A stretch of DNA of 64,000 nt from Streptomyces sp. NRRL S-118 (GTDB lineage Bacteria > Actinomycetota > Actinomycetes > Streptomycetales > Streptomycetaceae). The stretch covers positions 233,105 to 297,104 of the forward strand of contig NZ_KL591010.1 in NCBI RefSeq assembly GCF_000716335.1. The letters run 5' to 3'. A program made the position numbers and the translations under genes. The notes below the pieces were generated by a model. The model worked only from the letters and a program-made list of their open reading frames with translations. It had not been told where the DNA came from and ran no database searches. Below, piece after piece: positions 1 through 8,446 of this stretch. Numbering within the stretch: position 1 is the first letter of the stretch; each line of letters opens with the position of its first letter.

Positions 1-264
1 GTGTTCCGGCGCAACGGCATGTGGCTGACGGCCGGCGAGTGGGGCGGTCCGAAGGACACCGAGACCGTCGAGAAGCGGCTCGTGCGCTACCGGACCGTGG
101 GCGACATGTCCTGCACCGGTGCGGTGGACTCCGGCGCCACCACGCTGGACGCCGTGATCGCCGAGATCGCCGCCTCCCGGCTCACCGAGCGGGGCGCCAC
201 GCGCGCCGACGACAAGCTGTCCGAGGCCGCGATGGAAGACCGCAAGCGCGAAGGGTACTTCTAA
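1..264 (+). CDS. cysD: Sulfate adenylyltransferase small subunit CysD, 3' part
   Basis: The last 87 residues of the small subunit of ATP sulfurylase, which with CysN activates sulfate to adenosine 5'-phosphosulfate in the cytoplasm. The 5' part lies outside the window, so the GTG at base 1 is only an internal codon. The C-terminal features GDMSCTGAV and the closing REGYF are typical of CysD. The stop is followed after 2 bases by the cysN start, so the two are co-transcribed and probably translationally coupled. Confidence 0.95.
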   Translation: MFRRNGMWLTAGEWGGPKDTETVEKRLVRYRTVGDMSCTGAVDSGATTLDAVIAEIAASRLTERGATRADDKLSEAAMEDRKREGYF

Positions 265-266
265 CC

Positions 267-1598
267 ATGACCAGCACCACCGAGCAGCTCAGCGCCACCA
301 CGCTGCTGCGCTTCGCGACCGCGGGCTCCGTCGACGACGGCAAGTCCACCCTCGTCGGACGGCTGCTGCACGACTCCAAGTCGGTGCTGGCGGACCAGCT
401 GGAGGCCGTGGAGCACGCCTCCCGGTCCCGCGGCCAGGAAGCCCCCGACCTCGCACTGCTGACCGACGGTCTGCGGGCCGAGCGCGAGCAGGGCATCACC
501 ATCGACGTGGCCTACCGCTACTTCGCCACGCCCCGGCGCCGGTTCATCCTGGCCGACACGCCCGGTCATGTGCAGTACACCCGGAACATGGTCACCGGCG
601 CCTCCACCGCCGAGCTGACGGTCGTCCTCGTCGACGCCCGCAACGGCGTGGTCGAGCAGACCCGCCGGCACGCGGCGATCGCGGCCCTGCTGCGGGTGCC
701 GCACGTCGTCCTGGCCGTCAACAAGATGGACCTGGTCGGCTACGAGGAGCCCGTCTTCGCGAAGATCGCCAAGGAGTTCACGGCGTACGCGAGCGAGCTG
801 GGCGTCCCGGAGATCACCGCGATCCCGATCTCGGCGCTCGCCGGTGACAACGTGGTGGAGCCGTCCGCGCACATGGACTGGTACGGCGGCCCGACCGTGC
901 TGGAGCACCTGGAGACCGTGCCGGTCAGCCATGACCTGACGGGCTGCCACGCGCGCTTCCCCGTGCAGTACGTGATCCGTCCGCAGACCGCCGAGCACCC
1001 CGACTACCGGGGCTACGCCGGGCAGATCGCGGCCGGGACGTTCCGGGTCGGCGAGCGGGTCACCGTCCTGCCGTCCGGCCGTACGTCCACGATCGCCGGG
1101 ATCGACCTGCTGGGCGAGCCGGTGGACGTGGCCTGGACGCCGCAGTCGGTGACGCTGCTGCTCGCCGACGACATCGACATCTCGCGCGGCGACCTGATCG
1201 TGCCGAGCGGCGACGCGCCCGCCACCACGCAGGACATCGAGGCCACGGTCTGCCACGTCGCCGACCAGCCGCTGGCGGTGGGCCAGCGGGTGCTGCTGAA
1301 GCACACCACCCGCACGGTCAAGGCGATCGTCAAGGAGATCCCGTCGAAGCTGACGCTGGACGACCTGTCCCAGCACCCGGCTCCCGGGCAGCTCGTCGCC
1401 AACGACATCGGCCGGGTCCGGGTGCGCACCGCCGAGCCGCTGGCGATGGACGCGTACGCCGACTCCCGCCGTACCGGATCCTTCCTGCTCATCGACCCCG
1501 CCGACGGCACCACCCTCGCGGCCGGGATGGCCGGCGAGTCCTTCGCCACCGCCCGGGCCGCCGCGCCCGAGGCGGACGACGAGGGCTGGGACTTCTGA
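267..1598 (+). CDS. cysN: Sulfate adenylyltransferase large (GTPase) subunit CysN
   Basis: A 443-residue GTPase subunit of ATP sulfurylase; GTP hydrolysis drives APS synthesis by CysD. An EF-Tu-like GTPase domain fills the first half: P-loop GSVDDGKST near residues 20-28, DTPGH followed by QYTRNM, and NKMD. Beta-barrel domains follow. The reading frame stays open upstream to base 21, but the ATG at 267, two bases after the cysD stop, matches the family N-terminus. There is no fused APS kinase domain, so this is the separate CysN form. Downstream lie 229 bases without a supportable gene, then the sulfonate importer. Confidence 0.96.
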   Translation: MTSTTEQLSATTLLRFATAGSVDDGKSTLVGRLLHDSKSVLADQLEAVEHASRSRGQEAPDLALLTDGLRAEREQGITIDVAYRYFATPRRRFILADTPGHVQYTRNMVTGASTAELTVVLVDARNGVVEQTRRHAAIAALLRVPHVVLAVNKMDLVGYEEPVFAKIAKEFTAYASELGVPEITAIPISALAGDNVVEPSAHMDWYGGPTVLEHLETVPVSHDLTGCHARFPVQYVIRPQTAEHPDYRGYAGQIAAGTFRVGERVTVLPSGRTSTIAGIDLLGEPVDVAWTPQSVTLLLADDIDISRGDLIVPSGDAPATTQDIEATVCHVADQPLAVGQRVLLKHTTRTVKAIVKEIPSKLTLDDLSQHPAPGQLVANDIGRVRVRTAEPLAMDAYADSRRTGSFLLIDPADGTTLAAGMAGESFATARAAAPEADDEGWDF

Positions 1599-1827
1599 CA
1601 TGACGCCGACCGATGTCTACGCGACCTTCGCGAAGGAGGGCGGCCGGGTCGGCAGCGGCGCCCTCGGCGCGGGGACCGGGGGTGTCGCGCGATGTGCCCG
1701 ATGACGCCGCGCCCGCTCCCGTACCACCCGCACCGACGAAGACACACACATGCCGACGACCCGGCCGCGCCACTGACGACGATCAGGAGGCCGTGAGCTC
1801 CGGGCCCGACGAGAGGAACACCCTCCC

Positions 1828-2937
1828 GTGCCTGCCACTTCCCGCACCACCGCCCTGCGCCGCGGCCTCGCCGCAGCCGCCGCACTCCCCCTGCTGATGG
1901 GGGCACTCGCCTCCTGCGGCTACGGATCGAAGGCCACCAAGGACACCACGGTCGAGGCCAAGGGCGAGAAGCTCTCGGCCGACGAGGTGCGGCTGGGGTA
2001 CTTCCCGAACCTGACCCACGCCACGGCGCTGGTGGGGGACCAGGAGGGCATCTTCCAGAAGGAACTGGGCGGCACCCGGCTGAAGGTGTCGACCTTCAAC
2101 GCCGGGCCGTCGGAGATCGAGGCGCTGAACGCCGACTCCCTCGACATCGGCTTCATCGGCCCCTCCCCCGCCATCAACGGCTACGTCAAGTCCAAGGGCA
2201 GCAACCTGCGGATCGTCGGCGGTGCGGCCTCCGGCGGGGTGAAGCTGGTCGTCAACCCCGACAAGATCAAGTCCCTGGCGGACGTCAAGGGCAAGCGCAT
2301 CGCCACCCCGCAGCACGGCAACACCCAGGACGTCGCCTTCCTCAACTGGGTCGCCGAGCAGGGCTGGACGGTCGACCCGCACAGCGGCAAGGGCGACGTC
2401 TCCGTGGTGCGCACGGAGAACAAGGTCGCCCCCGACGCCTACAAGTCCGGTTCGATCGACGGCGCGTGGGTGCCCGAGCCGACCGCGTCCAAGCTGGTGA
2501 GCGAGGGCGCGAAGGTGCTGCTGGACGAGGCGTCGCTGTGGCCCGGGAAGAAGTTCGTGATCACGAACATCATCGTGTCGCAGAAGTTCCTCGAGGCGCA
2601 CCCGGACGTGGTCGAGGCAGTGCTGCGCGGCTCGGTGCGGACCAACGCCTGGATCAACGCCAACCCCGAAAAGGCGAAGGCGTCCGCCAACGCCAAGCTG
2701 AAGGCCCTCACCGGCAAGCCGCTGGGTGACAAGGTGATCGGCCCGGCGTGGCCGTCCATCCGGTTCACCGACGACCCGCTGGCCGCCACGCTGCAGGCGC
2801 AGGCGGACCACGCGGTGAAGGCGGGCCTGCTGGAGAAGCCCGACCTCAAGGGCATCTACGACCTGAAGCCGCTCAACAAGGTCCTCAAGGCCGAGGGCCG
2901 GCCCGCGGTCGCCGACGCCGGTCTCGGCGTCGAGTAA
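1828..2937 (+). CDS. Sulfonate/nitrate-type ABC transporter substrate-binding lipoprotein (SsuA-like)
   Basis: A 369-residue extracellular binding protein. The GTG start is followed by a twin-Arg-poor signal peptide and a lipobox LASC, with Cys30 as the lipidated residue. The mature part has the SsuA/NMT1-like fold: LGYFPNLTHATALVG near the start, then FNAGPSEIEALNADSLDIGF and a conserved IGPSPAINGY segment. Substrate cannot be read from sequence. The location directly behind cysDN and ahead of an SsuB/SsuC pair points to a sulfur source, such as aliphatic sulfonates or taurine. It is the first gene of a binding protein, ATPase, permease operon. Confidence 0.88.
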   Translation: MPATSRTTALRRGLAAAAALPLLMGALASCGYGSKATKDTTVEAKGEKLSADEVRLGYFPNLTHATALVGDQEGIFQKELGGTRLKVSTFNAGPSEIEALNADSLDIGFIGPSPAINGYVKSKGSNLRIVGGAASGGVKLVVNPDKIKSLADVKGKRIATPQHGNTQDVAFLNWVAEQGWTVDPHSGKGDVSVVRTENKVAPDAYKSGSIDGAWVPEPTASKLVSEGAKVLLDEASLWPGKKFVITNIIVSQKFLEAHPDVVEAVLRGSVRTNAWINANPEKAKASANAKLKALTGKPLGDKVIGPAWPSIRFTDDPLAATLQAQADHAVKAGLLEKPDLKGIYDLKPLNKVLKAEGRPAVADAGLGVE

Positions 2938-2984
2938 CCGACCCGGCTCCCATCCATCCGCATCGCTCCCAGGAGGTGACGACC

Positions 2985-3776
2985 ATGGCCACCACGTTCG
3001 CCAAGGCCGAGGACCGTGCGTCGGTGTCGACGCACGCCGCCCGTCTCGAGCACGTCTCGAAGTCCTTCGCCACCCCGGCCGGGCAGCAGCTCGTCCTCGA
3101 CGACATCTCGCTCGACGTCGCGCCGGGCGAGTTCGTCACCCTCCTGGGCGCGTCGGGCTGCGGCAAGTCGACGCTGCTCAACCTGGTCGCCGGGCTCGAC
3201 CGGCCGTCCGCGGGGTCGATCGACACCCCGGGCGGCCGGCCCGCCCTGATGTTCCAGGAGCACGCGCTGTTCCCGTGGCTGACGGCGGGCAAGAACATCG
3301 AACTGGCGCTGCGGCTGCGCGGCGTCGCCAAGAACGCGCGGCGCGAGGAGGCGGAGCGGCTCCTGGAGCTGGTCCGGCTCAAGGGCTCGTACGGGAAGCG
3401 GGTGCACGAGCTGTCCGGCGGCATGCGGCAGCGCGTGGCGCTGGCCCGGGCTCTCGCCCAGGACAGCGACCTGCTGCTGATGGACGAGCCGTTCGCTGCG
3501 CTGGACGCCATCACCCGCGATGTGCTGCACGACGAGCTGACCCGGATCTGGCGGGAGACGCGCCTGTCGGTCCTGTTCGTCACGCACAACGTGCGCGAGG
3601 CCGTGCGGCTGGCCGAGCGCGTGGTCCTGCTGTCGTCCCGTCCGGGGCGGATCGCCCGGCAGTGGGAGATCGACATCCCGCAGCCGCGCCGTATCGAGGA
3701 CGCCGCGGTCGCGGAGCTGTCCGTCGAGATCACCGAAGAACTGCGTGGGGAGATCCGCCGTCATGGCCAGCACTGA
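2985..3776 (+). CDS. ABC transporter ATP-binding protein (SsuB-like)
   Basis: A 263-residue nucleotide-binding subunit of the sulfonate-type importer. Walker A is GASGCGKST, the Q-loop lies in MFQEHALFPW, the signature is LSGGMRQR and Walker B is LLLMDEPFAALD; the switch His is in FVTHNVREA. The ATG at 2985 was chosen because a strong AGGAGGTGA ribosome site precedes it by 6 bases, although the frame is open further upstream. The end overlaps the permease start by 14 bases, indicating coupled translation. The family usually energises import of sulfonate, nitrate or taurine. Confidence 0.93.
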   Translation: MATTFAKAEDRASVSTHAARLEHVSKSFATPAGQQLVLDDISLDVAPGEFVTLLGASGCGKSTLLNLVAGLDRPSAGSIDTPGGRPALMFQEHALFPWLTAGKNIELALRLRGVAKNARREEAERLLELVRLKGSYGKRVHELSGGMRQRVALARALAQDSDLLLMDEPFAALDAITRDVLHDELTRIWRETRLSVLFVTHNVREAVRLAERVVLLSSRPGRIARQWEIDIPQPRRIEDAAVAELSVEITEELRGEIRRHGQH

Positions 3777-4653
3777 TACGACGACCACGGCGAAGTCCGA
3801 CGACCTGGCCGGTCTGGAGGCGGGTCTCGACGCGCTCGACGCCGTGCAGGTGGCGCGCACCCCGGTGCGCGACGTCCTGCTGAAGAAGGTCCTGCCGCCG
3901 CTGGTGGCCGTCGCGCTGGTGCTGGTGGTGTGGCAGGTCCTGGTGTGGGCGAAGGTCACCGACGAGTACAAGCTGCCGCCGCCGTCCGCGGTGTGGGACA
4001 GCCTGACCACCATGTGGCTGGAGGGCACGCTCCTCGACGTGCTGTGGACGAGCGTGTCGCGGGCGCTGCTCGGCTTCCTGATGGCACTGGCCATCGGTAC
4101 GCCGCTGGGGCTGCTGGTCGCCCGGGTGAAGGTGGTGCGGGCGGCGATCGGCCCGATCCTGTCCGGGCTGCAGTCGCTGCCGTCGGTCGCCTGGGTGGCG
4201 CCCGCGGTGCTCTGGATCGGCCTCAACGACTCGATGATGTACGCGGTGATCCTGCTGGGTGCCGTCCCGTCGATCGCCAACGGCCTGGTGGCCGGGGTCG
4301 ACCAGGTGCCCCCGCTGTTCCTGCGGGCCGGGCGGACGCTCGGCGCGAGCGGGCTGCGGGGCGCCCGGCACATCGTGATGCCGGCCGCGCTGCCCGGCTA
4401 TCTGGCCGGTCTGAAGCAGGGCTGGGCGTTCTCGTGGCGGTCGCTGATGGCCGCCGAGATCATCGCCTCGTCGCCGGACCTGGGGCTGGGGCTGGGGCAG
4501 TTGCTGGAGAACGGCCGCAACAACATCGACATGCCGGGCATCTTCCTGGCGATCATCCTGATCCTGGTCGTCGGCATCGCCATCGACCTGCTGATCTTCA
4601 GCCCCCTTGAGCGGACGGTGCTGCGCCGCCGCGGTCTGCTGGTGAAGGGCTGA
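3763..4653 (+). CDS. ABC transporter permease (SsuC-like)
   Basis: A 296-residue inner-membrane subunit of the same importer. A hydrophilic N-terminal stretch of about 45 residues precedes five or six hydrophobic segments. The cytoplasmic EAA-type loop that docks on the ATPase is visible as RAGRTLGASGLRGARHIVMP. The ATG at 3763 overlaps the end of the ATPase gene. A GTG 18 bases upstream is an in-frame alternative. The chelatase gene follows after 8 bases, so all four genes may form one transcript. Confidence 0.92.
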   Translation: MASTDTTTTAKSDDLAGLEAGLDALDAVQVARTPVRDVLLKKVLPPLVAVALVLVVWQVLVWAKVTDEYKLPPPSAVWDSLTTMWLEGTLLDVLWTSVSRALLGFLMALAIGTPLGLLVARVKVVRAAIGPILSGLQSLPSVAWVAPAVLWIGLNDSMMYAVILLGAVPSIANGLVAGVDQVPPLFLRAGRTLGASGLRGARHIVMPAALPGYLAGLKQGWAFSWRSLMAAEIIASSPDLGLGLGQLLENGRNNIDMPGIFLAIILILVVGIAIDLLIFSPLERTVLRRRGLLVKG

Positions 4654-4661
4654 GCCGCACC

Positions 4662-5492
4662 ATGAACCGTCCCGCCCTCCCGTCACCCGCCACCGCCCTT
4701 TCGGGGAAGCGCTTCGCGCCCGCCCTTCCGTCGCCCGCCACCGCCCTGTCGGGGAAGCGCTTCGCGCCCGTGCTTGTGGTCATCGCCCACGGCAGCCGGG
4801 ACCCGCGGCACGCCGCGACCGTCCACGCCCTGGTGGGCGCGGCGGCCGCGCTGCGGCCGGGGCTGCGGGTGGAGACGGCGTTCCTGGACTTCAACGTCCC
4901 GGCGGTGCCTGCGGTGCTGGAGCGGCTGGCGGCGGAGGGGGTCCGCGACGTGGTCGCCCTCCCCCTGCTCCTGACCCGCGCCTTCCACGCCAAGGCCGAC
5001 ATCCCGGCCGTGCTGCGGGAGGCTCCTCCGTCGCTGCGCATCCGGCAGGCGGACGTGCTGGGACCGTCGCCGCTGCTGCTCGCGGCGGTGGAGCGGCGGT
5101 TGTACGAGGCGGGCCTGTCGCCCGCCGACAAGGGCTCGACCGGGGTCGTCCTGGCCTCGGCGGGTTCCACGGACCCGGAGGCGATCGCAGTGATCGCTGA
5201 AACGGCGCGGGAGCTGCGGCGCACTGGTTGGTGTGCCGTGCGGCCTGCGTTCGCCTCCGCATCTCTTCCCCGGACCGCCGACGCGGTACGGGCGCTGCGC
5301 GCCGACGGGGCCGCCCGCGTGGCGGTCGCGCCGTACGTGATCGCGCCCGGCCGCCTGCCGGACCGGATCGCCGAGGGCGCGGCCGGGGCGGACGTCCTCG
5401 CCGGCGTCCTCGGGCCGTCCCCGGAACTGGCGCGGCTGCTGCTTGAGCGGTACGACGGGGCGCGGCCCGGCGAGCGGGTGGCCGCGGCGTAG
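4662..5492 (+). CDS. Sirohydrochlorin chelatase (CbiX/SirB-like)
   Basis: A 276-residue class II chelatase that would insert Fe(II) into sirohydrochlorin to make sirohaem for sulfite reductase, or Co for cobalamin. The core begins at about residue 37 with VLVVIAHGSRDPRH, which carries the metal-binding His. The second half repeats the CbiX fold (VVLASAGSTDPEA). Its place after the sulfur assimilation and importer genes favours the sirohaem role. Oddly, the first 36 residues consist mainly of a 16-residue segment in two tandem copies that ordinary CbiX proteins lack (see the repeat entry). GTG or ATG starts inside this extension are absent, so the extension is probably translated. Confidence 0.88.
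   Translation: MNRPALPSPATALSGKRFAPALPSPATALSGKRFAPVLVVIAHGSRDPRHAATVHALVGAAAALRPGLRVETAFLDFNVPAVPAVLERLAAEGVRDVVALPLLLTRAFHAKADIPAVLREAPPSLRIRQADVLGPSPLLLAAVERRLYEAGLSPADKGSTGVVLASAGSTDPEAIAVIAETARELRRTGWCAVRPAFASASLPRTADAVRALRADGAARVAVAPYVIAPGRLPDRIAEGAAGADVLAGVLGPSPELARLLLERYDGARPGERVAAA
4671..4766 (+). repeat. 48-bp tandem duplication inside the chelatase 5' end
   Basis: Two head-to-tail 48-base units, 4671-4718 and 4719-4766, each encode PALPSPATALSGKRFA. They differ at three bases only, all in third codon positions and all synonymous. Each unit contains the palindrome AAGCGCTT. The units lie just after the start codon of the sirohydrochlorin chelatase. Confidence 0.95.
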
Positions 5493-5531
5493 GGCCCGGT
5501 GCGGGCGGGGCGCGCCGGTAGAGTCGGGCCC

Positions 5532-6386
5532 ATGACCACGGACACCTTCGTGCTCGGCGGCGACCTGACGGTACGCCGGCTGGGCTTCGGTACGGCGCAG
5601 TTGACCGGGCCCGGCTACTGGGGGCCGCGCGGTGCGCGGGCGGACGCGGTGGCGGTGCTGCGGCGCGCGGTGGAGCGAGGCGTCACGCTCGTCGACACGG
5701 CCGACAACTACGGCCCCGACCTCGCCGAGGAGCTGGTGGCCGAGGCGCTGCACCCGTACCCGGAGGGTCTGGTGGTGGCGACCAAGGGCGGGGTGGTGCG
5801 CACCAGCGACAGCGCCTGGCACATCGCGGGGCGCCCCGAGCAGTTGCGCGCGATGTGCGAGGCGAGCCTGCGCCGGCTGCGGACCGGGACGATCGACCTC
5901 TACCAGCTGCACCGGCTGGACCCCGAGGTCCCGGTGGCGGACCAGCTCGGCACGCTCATGGAGCTGCGACGCGAGGGGAAGATCCGGCACATCGGCCTGG
6001 ACACGGTGTCCGTGGCCCAGCTGGAGCAGGCGCTGGCGCTGGCGCCGGTGGTCTCGGTGCAGAACCGCTTCAACCTGCTCGACCGGGCGTCGGAGGACGT
6101 GCTGAAGGCGTGCGAGGCGCACGGGCTGGCGTTCCTGCCCTGGTTCCCGCTGGCGAACGGGGCGCTGACCGGTTCCGCGGCGGCGGAGCTGGACGCGGTC
6201 GCCACGCAGCACGGCGCGACCCGGGGGCAGATCGCGCTGGCATGGCTGCTGCACCGCTCACCGGTGCTGCTGCCCACGCCGGGGACCGGCTCCCTGGCGC
6301 ATCTGGAGGAGAACCTGGACGCCGCGTCCGTGCAGCTCGACGCGGACGACCTCGCCCGGCTGGAGGAGCTCAGCGGTCCTCGCTGA
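5532..6386 (+). CDS. Aldo/keto reductase
   Basis: A 284-residue NAD(P)H-dependent oxidoreductase of the aldo/keto reductase (TIM-barrel) family. The catalytic tetrad region is recognisable: Asp and Tyr in TLVDTADNYGPDLAE, Lys in VVATKGGVVR and His in LYQLHRLDP. The C-terminal cofactor-binding loop contains LLPTPGTGSLAHLEENL. The ATG at 5532 is preceded by a -10 box TAGAGT (5519-5524) and a 7-base gap, so the mRNA is probably leaderless. The gene is convergent with the DUF1697 gene. Substrate is unknown. Confidence 0.92.
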   Translation: MTTDTFVLGGDLTVRRLGFGTAQLTGPGYWGPRGARADAVAVLRRAVERGVTLVDTADNYGPDLAEELVAEALHPYPEGLVVATKGGVVRTSDSAWHIAGRPEQLRAMCEASLRRLRTGTIDLYQLHRLDPEVPVADQLGTLMELRREGKIRHIGLDTVSVAQLEQALALAPVVSVQNRFNLLDRASEDVLKACEAHGLAFLPWFPLANGALTGSAAAELDAVATQHGATRGQIALAWLLHRSPVLLPTPGTGSLAHLEENLDAASVQLDADDLARLEELSGPR

Positions 6387-6430
6387 ACGGCGTGCCCTGG
6401 TGGACGGCCGCCGCCACGGCGGGGGTGTGG

Positions 6431-6991
6431 TCAGTCACGGGTCATCTCCACCAGTTTGACGACGGTGTTCCAGTTGCGGGTGGTGCCGACGATGCCCTTG
6501 TTCAGGGCCGGGCGGGCGAGCGCCTCGGCGAGCTTGGAGCGGCCCAGCCCGTCGGGCGCGTAGAGGTACAGGGCCCGGTCGCCGAGCCTGAACTCCTCGG
6601 GGAGGAAGGCACCCTGGTCGAGCGAGGCGTAGCGCTCGGGGCCGACGGGCTCGGAGAAGAAGGTGACGTGGAGCTGCTTGCCCTCCAGCTCGGCGGCGGG
6701 GAAGGGGCAGGCGTCGGCGACGGCGCTCAGGTACGGGCCGCTGCGCACCAGGCAGTCGACACGGAAACCGAAGTGCTTCTCGATGGCCTGCTCCAGCTCG
6801 GCGCCGAGCGCCCGCTCGTCCCCGGCCCCGGTGCCGGCCGCGGCGGTGAAGACCGCGTTGCCGCTCTGGAGGTAGGTCTGTGCGTCGCCGTGCCCCAGCT
6901 CCGTGAGCAGCGCGCGCAGCTGCGCCATCGGGACCTTCTTGTGGCCGCCCACGTTGATGCCGCGCAGCAGCACGGCGTACCTGTTGGTCAT
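6431..6991 (-). CDS. DUF1697 family protein
   Basis: A 186-residue cytoplasmic protein of the DUF1697 family. The N-terminal signature YAVLLRGINVGGHKKVPM is diagnostic, followed by TYLQSGNAVF. No catalytic function is established for the family. On the minus strand the ATG is preceded by TATGGT (plus-strand 6998-7003) with a 6-base gap, so the gene is probably leaderless. An upstream in-frame start exists but would bury this promoter. Confidence 0.9.
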   Translation of the reverse strand: MTNRYAVLLRGINVGGHKKVPMAQLRALLTELGHGDAQTYLQSGNAVFTAAAGTGAGDERALGAELEQAIEKHFGFRVDCLVRSGPYLSAVADACPFPAAELEGKQLHVTFFSEPVGPERYASLDQGAFLPEEFRLGDRALYLYAPDGLGRSKLAEALARPALNKGIVGTTRNWNTVVKLVEMTRD

Positions 6992-7064
6992 GGTCACACC
7001 ATAAGGCGGCCGCCGCGCCCCGTGGGGGAGGGCACGGCGGCCGCCGGTCATGAGGCCCGGGCCG

Positions 7065-8258
7065 CTACTCGACGATCTTCAGCAGCTTGTTGGCCGTGCC
7101 CTGGCCCGGGTTGCTGATCCGGTCGGCCGTGGCACCATCGGTCAGCGCCTTGGCGACCTGCTCCGGGGTGGCGTCCTTGTGGCCCGCCAGGTAGACGGCG
7201 GCGGCACCGACGACATGGGGCGTCGCCATGGAGGTACCGGAGATGGTCTTGGTGCCCCCGTCGCTGTCGTTCCACGTCGAGGTGATGTCGGACCCCGGCG
7301 CGTAGAGGTCCACCGCCGCGCCGAAGTTGGAGAAGTCCGACTGCTGGTCGTCCTTGGTGGACGAGGCCACGGTGATGGCCTCCTGGACGCGTGACGGGGA
7401 GCCCTGGCCGGCGTCCTGGGACTCGTTGCCGGCGGCGACGCCGAAGGTGACGCCGGAGGCGATCGCCTTGCGGACGGCCTCGTCCAGGGCCTCGTCGGCG
7501 CCGCCACCGAGACTCATGTTGGCGACGGAGGGACCCTGGTGGTTCTTGGTGACCCAGTCGATGCCCGCGACGACCTGCTCGGTGGTGCCGGAGCCGTTGT
7601 CGTCGAGGACGCGCACGGCGACGATCCTGGCCTTCTTGGCCACGCCGTGCGCGGCGCCTGCGATGGTGCCGGCGACGTGCGTGCCGTGGCCGTTGCCGTC
7701 GGTGGCATCGTTGTCGTTGTCGACGGCGTCGAAGCCGGAGACGGCGCGGCCCTCGAAGTCCTTGTGGGTGACGCGCACGCCGGTGTCGATGACGTACGCG
7801 GTGACGCCCTCACCCCCGGAGTCGGGGTAGGTGTACGAGCTGTCGCCGGCCGTGTCGGCCTGGTCCACGCGGTCGAGACCCCAGGACGGAGGGTTCGCCT
7901 GGGTGGCGCTGATGGTGAACTTCTTGTTCTGCACGACCTTGGATACGGCCGGGTCGGCGGCGAGGCGCTTGGCCTCCGTCTGCGAAAGCCCGCTCGCCGA
8001 GAAGCCGTTGACGGCCGAGGTGTAGCTGCGTTCGAGTTCGCCGCCGTACTGCTCGGCGAGCTCGGCCTTGTCCGCCTTTTCGTCCAGCAGGACGATGTAG
8101 CTGCCGGCGACGGCACCTTCGGCGCCCAGGCCGTGAACGGTGCCTTCCGCGGGTGCGGGGGCCGCACCGGCGTGAGCGGGGCTGAGGACGGTCACGGTGG
8201 CGACCGCGGCTATGGCTGCTGCGAGCTGAAGTCCGCGGGCGCGCTGGTGAGTTGTCAT
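7065..8258 (-). CDS. Secreted S8 family serine protease (subtilisin-like)
   Basis: A 397-residue secreted protease. A signal peptide covers roughly residues 1-32 and ends near AHAGA. An inhibitor I9 propeptide follows (SYIVLLDEKAD ... KVVQNKKF). The catalytic domain begins near SWGLDRVDQ. The triad is visible: Asp158 in VIDTG, His191 in GHGTHVAG and Ser343 in GTSMATPHV, with oxyanion Asn278 in AAGNES. No C-terminal binding domain is present. The start at 8258 was chosen for the GAGGAG ribosome site upstream; a second in-frame ATG at 8279 lacks one. The promoter region holds a perfect palindrome at 8397-8409. Confidence 0.94.
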   Translation of the reverse strand: MTTHQRARGLQLAAAIAAVATVTVLSPAHAGAAPAPAEGTVHGLGAEGAVAGSYIVLLDEKADKAELAEQYGGELERSYTSAVNGFSASGLSQTEAKRLAADPAVSKVVQNKKFTISATQANPPSWGLDRVDQADTAGDSSYTYPDSGGEGVTAYVIDTGVRVTHKDFEGRAVSGFDAVDNDNDATDGNGHGTHVAGTIAGAAHGVAKKARIVAVRVLDDNGSGTTEQVVAGIDWVTKNHQGPSVANMSLGGGADEALDEAVRKAIASGVTFGVAAGNESQDAGQGSPSRVQEAITVASSTKDDQQSDFSNFGAAVDLYAPGSDITSTWNDSDGGTKTISGTSMATPHVVGAAAVYLAGHKDATPEQVAKALTDGATADRISNPGQGTANKLLKIVE

Positions 8259-8396
8259 GAAGAGGGAGCTCCTCGTCATCTTTTTGTGGGGGGATCGGCC
8301 TCCGGACGGAAGATCTCCGGGGCCTGGTCCGAAACCCTTGCCGATTGACGCGCCCAGATCAAGACCTTCATACGCCTGTGACTTACTCAACAAGTC

Positions 8397-8409
8397 TTCG
8401 TAATACGAA
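8397..8409. promoter_or_regulatory. Palindromic operator candidate upstream of the protease
   Basis: TTCGTAATACGAA is a perfect 6+1+6 inverted repeat about 140 bases upstream of the protease start. It has the T-N11-A layout of LysR-type binding sites, and a LysR gene lies immediately upstream on the same strand. Which regulator binds it is an inference. Confidence 0.4.
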
Positions 8410-8446
8410 AACGGCGTCAACCCGCCCAAGCCGGAAGGGCGTTGGA

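Noticed and set aside
1600..1704. Short open frame starting with ATG just after cysN, possible leader peptide
   Set aside because: No ribosome site in a good position, no cysteine-containing leader pattern, and no conserved features I can recognise.
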